10,876 bases of DNA, taken from NCBI GenBank assembly GCA_016204645.1, contig JACQKI010000067.1, positions 1 through 10,876 of the forward strand. The letters run 5' to 3'. The translations under genes and the position numbers were made by a program. This document shows, one piece after another, positions 7,201 through 10,876 of the stretch; the first letter of the stretch is position 1, and the number at the start of each line of letters is the position of its first letter. The notes beneath the pieces are model-generated. The model did not search any database. It had not been told where the DNA came from and saw only the letters and a list, made by a program, of their open reading frames with translations. The DNA is from Candidatus Kerfeldbacteria bacterium. Lineage in GTDB: Bacteria; Patescibacteriota; Patescibacteriia; SBBC01.

Positions 7201-9075
7201 GTTTCCGTCGGCGTCGGTCTTGGTGTTGCTCCAGGCGCTGCAGCCCTGCGGCCCACAGTCGAGGTTGCCGTTGATTTGGATGTTCGGGAGACCAGTCCCA
7301 TCCTGGGTCGTTACCTTACCAGTAATGTGCGCCAGCTTTTCGCTCATCACGAAGTTGGTCGTGACCGTCTGGTTATCGGCCACCGCCACTTTTTGGTTCT
7401 TGGCGTACAGCCGCGTGTCCGGTGTCCAGACGTCGATCGTGTAAGTCCCGGCCACCAGGTAAAGCTTGTATGAACCGTCAGCTTTAATCTGGGCGTTCGA
7501 CCAACGGCTGCGTCCGTCTTGCGTCTGCGAGTTGGCGTTGACGTTGCCGTTGGTGACCGGCGTTCCGTCCTTCTTCGTGACCTTGCCGGTAATCACGGCG
7601 CTGGCCTTCTGGACGGTAAAGTTGACGACCTCGGCCTGGCGGCTGCTGTCCGATGAAAACTCGACGATCGCTTCACTGTCGACGAAGATCCAATCCGGAT
7701 CAGGGCAGTCAAAGCCGCGATCAGGCTCGACGCGAATGTTCCACGACCCGGGCGCCAGGGTCAGGATGTACTCGCCGGCACTGTTGGTCCGAGCGTTGGC
7801 CCAGCCGCTGGCTCCGCGGCGGTTGGCGTTGACTTGAGCGCAGGATACGGCGGTTCCGTCTTTCTTCTTGACTGTACCCGTGGCGTACTTCGAGGCGCCG
7901 GACAGGGTCACGTTCTTGGTCGTCTTCTGGCTGGTGACGGTCACGGCGACCCCATCAGGCCGAACCACGTCGGTCATGTCCGACGGCGGGTTGACCTCAA
8001 AGGTATAGGTGCCGGCCGGCAATCCGCCGATCCGGTACTGGCCGTTGGCGTCGGTCGACGAACCCTGGTTCTGGGTCCAGTCGTCGTTGTGTAGCGTCAC
8101 CCACGCGCCCTGAACCGGCGTAGTACCGTCTGGGCGGTAGACCACTCCGGACAGCTGCGGCGTCGTCAACTTGGTGGGCGTACCTGTCAGGTCAAGACCG
8201 CCAGCCGGAACCGTCAACGTAATATTTTCCGAGCCGGTGTACTGCTCGGTGTCCCAGATGTTGACGTGCAAGGTGTAGGTACCGGCCGGTACCTTGCCGA
8301 ACTTGAACTTGCTGTTCTGGTCGTAGTCGGAGTGTTTGTTGATCGTATAGTCGCTGTTCCACAAGTCAACCGACAAGTGGTACCGCTTGCTCCAATCGTC
8401 GTTCCAGGGTAGCAGCGAACCGTCAGGAAAAGCGACCTTGCCGATAATAAATGGGTTTTCCAGTTTGACCGTGCCGAGATCAACCGTACTCGACGGATCA
8501 CTGACCGTGACTTTTTGTTCGGAACCGACGAAGGTTGAATTCTGCGGCGGGTTGGCTTCGAGAATGTACGTGCCGGCATCAAGCCCGCCGATTTTCCAGG
8601 CGCCGTCATCGCCTGGGCAGGAGTTACGATTAACCGTCCAGGTCGAATTACGCACGTTGACGCAGCCGGTCGTCGGCGTGCCGTCGGGTTTGGCCAGTAC
8701 GCCTCTGAGCGCCGGGGCTGCAGCTTTAACCTGAAAGCCGGTCGTGCTGGCGGTCAGCGTGACCTGTTGCTGGGCCGGACTGGCGTAGGCTGACGACGTC
8801 GGAATTCCAACATCGAGCGTATACGTACCCGGATCCATCCCGGTAATTTCAAATTTGCCGGTGCTATCAATCCCCGACCCATATCCAACCGTGCTGTTGT
8901 AGAGATTGAGCCAGCCGCCGTCTGCGTACGTTCCCCCGCTCGGCGTCACAACCGTGCCGCTGAAGGTCAATGCCCCGGCCGCGGCGAACTGGCTGCCAGC
9001 CACCAACCCAATCAGCAAAATCGCCGCGGAGCCAATCGCTAATACCGCGGAACGCCCCCCTCTTAAAATGTCCAT
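4288..9075 (-). CDS. Giant secreted multidomain repeat protein (CarboxypepD_reg-like repeats, Cys-rich insert, ZU5-like, FG-GAP-like, IPT/TIG)
   Basis: The 1595-residue product begins with a signal peptide: R5/R8 in the n-region, hydrophobic core 11-27 and a likely cleavage after AGA (33-35). About eleven beta-sandwich repeats follow, each opening with GxV..xDGT and closing with GTYxLxV. Rough boundaries are 39-119, 124-205, 210-300, 308-392, 398-488, 495-577, 584-672, 678-769, 775-861, 867-1075 and 1080-1160. Repeat 10 is interrupted at about 891-1018 by a charged, six-cysteine module. Residues 1164-1310 hold a ZU5-like segment (ITLGDGTTINIPANAL ... HFTTYGVV). Residues 1325-1505 hold two or three FG-GAP-like blades (DVEDLTRDSYDDL), too few for a full propeller. 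The end (1509-1592) is an IPT/TIG fold. There is no C-terminal anchor helix or sortase motif, so it is released or held by other means. Carboxypeptidase-regulatory and IPT domains are common in bacterial surface and adhesion proteins; an adhesin or host-contact role is inference. There is no clear Shine-Dalgarno before the ATG, only an A-rich leader. Confidence 0.93.
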   Translation of the reverse strand: MDILRGGRSAVLAIGSAAILLIGLVAGSQFAAAGALTFSGTVVTPSGGTYADGGWLNLYNSTVGYGSGIDSTGKFEITGMDPGTYTLDVGIPTSSAYASPAQQQVTLTASTTGFQVKAAAPALRGVLAKPDGTPTTGCVNVRNSTWTVNRNSCPGDDGAWKIGGLDAGTYILEANPPQNSTFVGSEQKVTVSDPSSTVDLGTVKLENPFIIGKVAFPDGSLLPWNDDWSKRYHLSVDLWNSDYTINKHSDYDQNSKFKFGKVPAGTYTLHVNIWDTEQYTGSENITLTVPAGGLDLTGTPTKLTTPQLSGVVYRPDGTTPVQGAWVTLHNDDWTQNQGSSTDANGQYRIGGLPAGTYTFEVNPPSDMTDVVRPDGVAVTVTSQKTTKNVTLSGASKYATGTVKKKDGTAVSCAQVNANRRGASGWANARTNSAGEYILTLAPGSWNIRVEPDRGFDCPDPDWIFVDSEAIVEFSSDSSRQAEVVNFTVQKASAVITGKVTKKDGTPVTNGNVNANSQTQDGRSRWSNAQIKADGSYKLYLVAGTYTIDVWTPDTRLYAKNQKVAVADNQTVTTNFVMSEKLAHITGKVTTQDGTGLPNIQINGNLDCGPQGCSAWSNTKTDADGNFDLAATAGRWFINFDGGQTATYVYDGPSLDVYVASDTATVSGVNIKLTYADVTVKGKIVDDTGKAFSDLYGWAYVRPLTTTAGAGYREYGGSVNGGTFNFRIPSKLFALAELGIHMPPNSQYSASSGQTITLVADATIEKDIVVKKNDGAIVGRVTDSSGLPLKNCSFRGDVYANSERGQWYGTQVNADCSYEISLLSGTYQLGYNFDQSSGFLNRPPSPDAIVVASGTRVQKDIKVLIGDARLSVLVLNPDGSPARRVWVWTDNHEEVDALRRSSEERDRGQEDTFKGPGGTSSPEEVLKYCSKPENEKECRDFKLPPGAEGPGGCKNALECTQYCQKHKAECEREFKGETSSSSGKLSVSSVVRKSRVASLRLVRAQAETKDEERDFFDNMLSSGSETNDQGVATVSLLSGHQYTVNAGLPPDSKYMPPKFERVNLSGKSANVTLKLRDADGKMTGFVTFNNQAVQNGWVSCWSEDGNNNGGPIINGSYSLNYTFNSTYHCNANAQSGTAFLHSDEKIVTINKEKTKTVNFTLGAANFQIPPPVSESFDATQSRVITLGDGTTINIPANALASSGTVTVNANPTINVQSQKTAQPLGYGYNFEAIDANGQPITKFKDTITACFKYTDAMLADIGVEEASLVPSYWDSGSGTWKQPNNITQDTDNNSVCVRSDHFTTYGVVSASGQGRGKALVPVKTTQSKGVTKITIGSGSSKKTITPFSKYKGNVAVGTLSTKKAGQVIVAVQAGKSSDATAVKVYSLKGKLTQTIKPWGKSYRLGALIDVEDLTRDSYDDLTLAPASQRTVKVYDLSNKKTYTLDSGASGTVLAEPLDILKTGSKQLITKSGTQLRGWRFTGGKKGFSQFSPDTRRVRVTNNTIERVTLQPSISTVTPTTVKRAKNATVTITGANLGSGATVLVNGTTPAKKVKASGEKKLTVTIDSSKLTKNKRFSLKVINADGEQVTYQKLKTK
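6157..6318 (-). other. Six-cysteine module inserted in repeat 10 of the giant protein
   Basis: Residues 920-973 of the 1595-aa protein contain cysteines 928, 937, 952, 958, 962 and 969 (spacing C-x8-C-x14-C-x5-C-x3-C-x6-C), with motifs PEEVLKYCSKPENEKEC and GPGGCKNALECTQYC. The wording is that of a short helical Cys-rich repeat that I associate with secreted Patescibacteria proteins. It is flanked by charged, Ser-rich linkers and splits an otherwise recognisable beta-sandwich repeat (VWVWTDN before it; ETNDQGVATVSLLSG after it). Three disulfides are possible. Confidence 0.7.
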
Positions 9076-9115
9076 ATTTTTGTGCTTATTTTGCTAAATA
9101 TTTGACTATCTGTGC

Positions 9116-9787
9116 TCAGTATACCACATTCGTCTGGATTTTTCCAGGGCGGTCCAGTTTTCCGTGGGCGACAAGCAAAGCATGAAACTCTTGATAGAGT
9201 TTCACCTTCCGCGGCAACCGCTTTTCAAAAAACCATCGGTACTCGTCATACGCGCGAAAGGCCACGCCCTGCGCGGCCAAAAAACGTTTAGTGTACGCAT
9301 CAATGACAAAAATCGGCTTGTTCCCGGCGTACAGTAAGATTGCATCGGCCGTTTCCTTTCCGATTCCATGAACGGTCAAGAGCTGCTGGCGTAAGACCAT
9401 GGTTAGTTCCGCAAACATCCGCCGAAAACTTCCACCGTACTGCGTTTTCACAAACGCGGTTAAGGCTTTGAGCTTTATGGCCTTCTGGTTGAAGAAGCCG
9501 GACGGTCGAATCAGTATGGCCAGACGGCTTCGCGACATCGCTACCATCCGTTCCAGAGACAAGCTGTCGGTCGACCGCAGGTGGCTGAGCGCGCGCTCTA
9601 CGTTCTGCCAGTTCGTGTGCTGCGTCAAAATCGCGCCGACGCAAATTTCAAAGCAGCGCGCTTCGTAGCCCTGGGCTTTGGCCGGCCACCATCGCTGCGC
9701 GCCGTACTGACGCCGAAGCGTCTGGTACAGCCGTCTGACGTTTAACTTAGGCGATCTTCTCGAAGTCAACCTTCTCGCGTTCGTCAA
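9116..9787 (-). CDS. Endonuclease III superfamily DNA glycosylase (HhH-GPD, COG2231/MagIII-like)
   Basis: These enzymes flip out and excise damaged bases. The 223-residue frame has WWPA (34-37), the conserved VGAILTQHTNWQNV (50-63), a helix-hairpin-helix VHGIGKETADAIL (139-151) and the catalytic aspartate D163 in FVIDAYTKR. The lysine that gives EndoIII its lyase activity (GxGxKT) is Glu here (E145), and there is no C-terminal four-cysteine Fe-S cluster; the only cysteines are C45 and C49. Both traits recall H. pylori MagIII, a monofunctional 3-methyladenine glycosylase in which a lysine replaces the cluster; K210 in LVAHGK is a candidate equivalent. No ATG is available: the frame begins with TTG at 9787, and TTG at 9769 is an alternative. 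Homology is expected only from about residue 15. The start overlaps the carbonic anhydrase-like gene by up to 41 bases, implying coupled translation. Confidence 0.88.
   Translation of the reverse strand: MTNARRLTSRRSPKLNVRRLYQTLRRQYGAQRWWPAKAQGYEARCFEICVGAILTQHTNWQNVERALSHLRSTDSLSLERMVAMSRSRLAILIRPSGFFNQKAIKLKALTAFVKTQYGGSFRRMFAELTMVLRQQLLTVHGIGKETADAILLYAGNKPIFVIDAYTKRFLAAQGVAFRAYDEYRWFFEKRLPRKVKLYQEFHALLVAHGKLDRPGKIQTNVVY
9118..9126 (-). promoter_or_regulatory. Extended -10 promoter for the giant gene
   Basis: Read on the minus strand, TGGTATACT combines a TG extension with a -10 box that matches consensus at five of six positions. A partial -35 (TGGAAA, 4/6) lies 18 bp upstream. The predicted start near 9111 gives a leader of about 35 nt before the ATG at 9075. 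The site abuts the stop codon of the upstream glycosylase gene, so the giant gene can be expressed on its own. Confidence 0.55.
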
Positions 9788-10166
9788 TCCTGGCCAGAAT
9801 CTTAGTCACGCTCAAACCATCGAAACGACGTTCAATAATGTCTTTGGCCACCTGTAAATCACGCTGGTGGCGGTCGCGCTCTTCTGCGGCGTTGGCGAAC
9901 GTACCTTTGCCGTACGCGCCGCAGTCAAGGTGATTGATAACAAAGACTTCGGAAATGCCGTGCAGCTTTTTGGCGATGGCGATTTGCCGAAGCACGAACT
10001 CGCGGTCGTGACGGTCGTAGGGGTCAGCCAAATTTTTCGCCGATCCGGCCACAGCCACGTCGTCGTACTGGTTGAGCAACCCAAGATTTTTCAGAAAATG
10101 CACACTCTCATGCACGAAACGAAAATCAATGCAGTGCAGGACCAGGGTTTTGGCGGAGTGGGACAT
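9747..10166 (-). CDS. Short beta-carbonic-anhydrase-like protein
   Basis: Beta carbonic anhydrases interconvert CO2 and bicarbonate with a zinc held by Cys, His and Cys. With the start at 10166 the product is 139 aa and shows CIDFR (C12, D14, R16), the family's Cys plus Asp-Arg dyad, then VAVAGSAKNL (37-46) in place of the canonical RNAGN region, and INHLDCGAYG with H79 and C82 as the other ligands. Most beta enzymes have 200 or more residues; this one lacks the C-terminal third and ends in a charged helix. The pocket is present, so hydratase activity is plausible, but a different zinc function cannot be excluded. The frame is open upstream to a GTG at 10226, but that part runs through a terminator-like palindrome and promoter and is not protein-like. 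The ATG is six bases after a -10 box, so the mRNA is probably leaderless. The downstream glycosylase overlaps its end. Confidence 0.88.
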   Translation of the reverse strand: MSHSAKTLVLHCIDFRFVHESVHFLKNLGLLNQYDDVAVAGSAKNLADPYDRHDREFVLRQIAIAKKLHGISEVFVINHLDCGAYGKGTFANAAEERDRHQRDLQVAKDIIERRFDGLSVTKILARIDEREKVDFEKIA

Positions 10167-10172
10167 AAAAAA

Positions 10173-10181
10173 ATGATAGCA
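10173..10181 (-). promoter_or_regulatory. Extended -10 box giving a leaderless mRNA for the carbonic anhydrase-like gene
   Basis: On the minus strand TGCTATCAT (TG extension plus a 5/6 match to TATAAT) is followed by six T residues and then the ATG at 10166. The expected start point, six to seven bases after the -10 box, is the ATG itself. No well-placed -35 is seen. There is no Shine-Dalgarno, as expected for a leaderless transcript. Confidence 0.5.
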
Positions 10182-10200
10182 CATCAATAAAACAACAACC

Positions 10201-10222
10201 ATCGAACCCTTTAGGGTTCGAT
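10201..10222 (-). terminator. Perfect 9-bp palindromic hairpin upstream of the carbonic anhydrase promoter
   Basis: ATCGAACCC (10201-10209) and GGGTTCGAT (10214-10222) form a perfect 9-bp stem with a 4-nt loop. On the minus strand it is followed by the T-rich GGTTGTTGTTTTATT, so it probably ends transcripts entering from the right and insulates the promoter at 10173-10181. Being a short dyad about 20 bp upstream of that promoter, it could alternatively be an operator. Confidence 0.5.
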
Positions 10223-10354
10223 TCACGCCGTCGCTTCCGCAGCGGCGAGTATCAGGGTGGCCAGCGGCCGGGCCCCTAGACGAGCCGCAAGGAGCGACAC
10301 CTTAGAGGGAAAGAGTGGCATCGGACGAGAAAACCGCAGGTTGTCTCGCCGAGG
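10223..10354. other. Hairpin-rich non-coding segment, possible structured RNA
   Basis: No protein-like frame is seen. The clearest structure is an imperfect hairpin at 10322-10351: CGG/CCG, CGAGA/TCTCG and AACC/GGTT pair around the loop GCA, twelve base pairs with one bulge and one A-G mismatch. Further pairs are possible, such as GGCC-AGC-GGCC near 10259-10269. The segment lies between two minus-strand terminator-like hairpins. It matches no RNA family I recognise (not tRNA, tmRNA, RNase P or SRP as far as I can read). Confidence 0.3.
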
Positions 10355-10395
10355 AAAAATAACACCGCCCAAGCTACCTCAGTGCTTGGGTCGGT
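10355..10395 (-). terminator. Intrinsic terminator after the right-edge gene
   Basis: On the minus strand ACCG-A-CCCAAGC pairs with GCTTGGG-CGGT (11 bp with one bulged A, 9-nt loop; 10395-10364) and is followed by GTTATTTTT. It begins 21 bases after the stop of the gene at 10417-10876. It is the most canonical Rho-independent terminator in the window. Confidence 0.82.
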
Positions 10396-10416
10396 CCAAA
10401 AGAGCGGTTCCGTCTC

Positions 10417-10876
10417 CTAGCAGACGGCGTTGACGAAGTCGGGACGGTGGATCCCGACGATGTTGCGGAAGTTCCGCGCAGGCAGCAGTCTCGTCACGCG
10501 ACGCTTGCGACCGCGGCACCCGACACCACGGTCCACCTGGATCAGGATGCCAACCTTCAGCTTAGGCGGCATCGGAACCTCGTGCTTCTCGGCTCGTTCC
10601 TTCGCACGCTTGGTCAGCTCGATCTTCAGGTGATCCTTGGCCCGGATCAGGGAGCGGACCATGTCGACCGCCGAGTACCGGTACTGCCGCTGCTGCTTGC
10701 ACGGCACGTGCCCCATCAGCAGGACATGCCAGATGCCCATATCGAGATAGGCCTCCGATGCCCGATCCGTCCAGTGCGCAGACATGTCGCGCACCTGACG
10801 GTTATAGGGGAACTCGGGGTCGACCAGTAGGCCGCCGCCGTGGTCAGCGTAGACGTGAAAGTCCTTGGTCAGGAAC
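10417..10876 (-). CDS. Unrecognised protein (5' truncated at the right edge)
   Basis: The frame is open from the stop at 10417 to the window edge, leaving 152 residues with the start outside. Codons end mostly in C or G (for example the run encoding HVYADHGGG), and a good terminator follows, so this strand is the coding one. I recognise no family. Visible features are HVYADHGGGLLVDPEF near the left end, MGIWHVLLMGHVPCKQQ (46-62), a charged, probably helical stretch (78-99), then a very basic patch CRGRKRRVTR (120-129) that could bind nucleic acid. There are no membrane helices. Its GC content and codon bias resemble the ketoacyl-synthase gene more than the intervening genes. A GTG at 10794 or ATG at 10785 could be internal starts, but the open upstream frame argues against them. 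Confidence 0.75.
   Translation of the reverse strand, partial: FLTKDFHVYADHGGGLLVDPEFPYNRQVRDMSAHWTDRASEAYLDMGIWHVLLMGHVPCKQQRQYRYSAVDMVRSLIRAKDHLKIELTKRAKERAEKHEVPMPPKLKVGILIQVDRGVGCRGRKRRVTRLLPARNFRNIVGIHRPDFVNAVC

Noticed and set aside
4288..9075. Repeat array in the giant gene considered as DNA repeats or CRISPR
   Set aside because: Similarity is at protein level with divergent DNA; units are about 85 codons, in frame, without spacers.
10167..10226. N-terminal extension of the carbonic anhydrase-like gene to a GTG at 10226
   Set aside because: The added 20 residues come from the hairpin and promoter region and resemble no part of the family; ATG at 10166 places CIDFR at the expected distance.
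10150..10230. tRNA-like end, GGGTTCGATTC resembling a T-arm
   Set aside because: The match is one arm of a perfect palindrome; no D-arm, anticodon arm or acceptor stem can be formed, and the upstream part is the carbonic anhydrase start and promoter.
10447..10830. 127-codon plus-strand frame at the right edge
   Set aside because: The minus strand is open to the edge, has C/G-ending codons and is followed by a strong terminator; the plus frame is its shadow.

Overview
The window looks like a chromosomal segment of a Patescibacteria (Candidate Phyla Radiation) bacterium or a close relative. This rests on four things: small compact genes, many predicted membrane proteins of no well-known family, a very large secreted repeat protein carrying a Cys-rich module of the 'YCxxPEN...C...GGCxxxxECxxYC' type that I associate with this group, and few canonical ribosome binding sites. 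Lineage assignment is inference. TGA is used as an ordinary stop (for example for the ABC ATPase at 452-454), so the UGA=Gly code of Gracilibacteria/Absconditabacteria is unlikely.

Layout. Bases 1-1517 (+) hold the 3' part of a LolD/MacB-type ABC ATPase, a two-helix membrane protein of unknown function and a VKOR-like four-helix membrane protein. A sigma70-type promoter overlaps the ATPase stop codon and would fire the last two as a nearly leaderless transcript. Bases 1670-2806 (+) hold a GC-rich orphan ketoacyl-synthase III (thiolase fold) with an intact Cys-His-Asn triad and a strong Shine-Dalgarno, closed by a 10-bp terminator-like hairpin. Bases 2877-4146 (-) hold three tightly coupled small membrane proteins with histidines in or beside their helices, in the order 164 aa -> 152 aa -> 105 aa, joined by an ATGA overlap and a 2-nt gap. 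Bases 4288-9075 (-) hold one 1595-residue secreted protein: signal peptide, about eleven carboxypeptidase-regulatory-like beta-sandwich repeats, a Cys-rich module inserted into repeat 10, a ZU5-like segment, FG-GAP-like propeller blades and a C-terminal IPT/TIG domain. It has its own extended -10 promoter and a 14-bp terminal hairpin. Bases 9116-10166 (-) hold a short beta-carbonic-anhydrase-like protein followed by an overlapping HhH-GPD DNA glycosylase of the endonuclease III superfamily. Bases 10201-10395 are non-coding and rich in hairpins. Bases 10417-10876 (-) hold the 3' part of an unrecognised GC-rich gene with a clear terminator.

How the genes may work together. The left part could be a membrane/envelope module (transporter ATPase plus thiol-redox-like membrane protein). 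The three-gene operon looks like a small multi-subunit membrane complex of unknown function. The giant protein is probably a cell-surface or released adhesin-like factor. The carbonic anhydrase/glycosylase pair is probably only a transcription unit. There is no evidence of phage, IS elements, CRISPR, tRNA or rRNA in the window.
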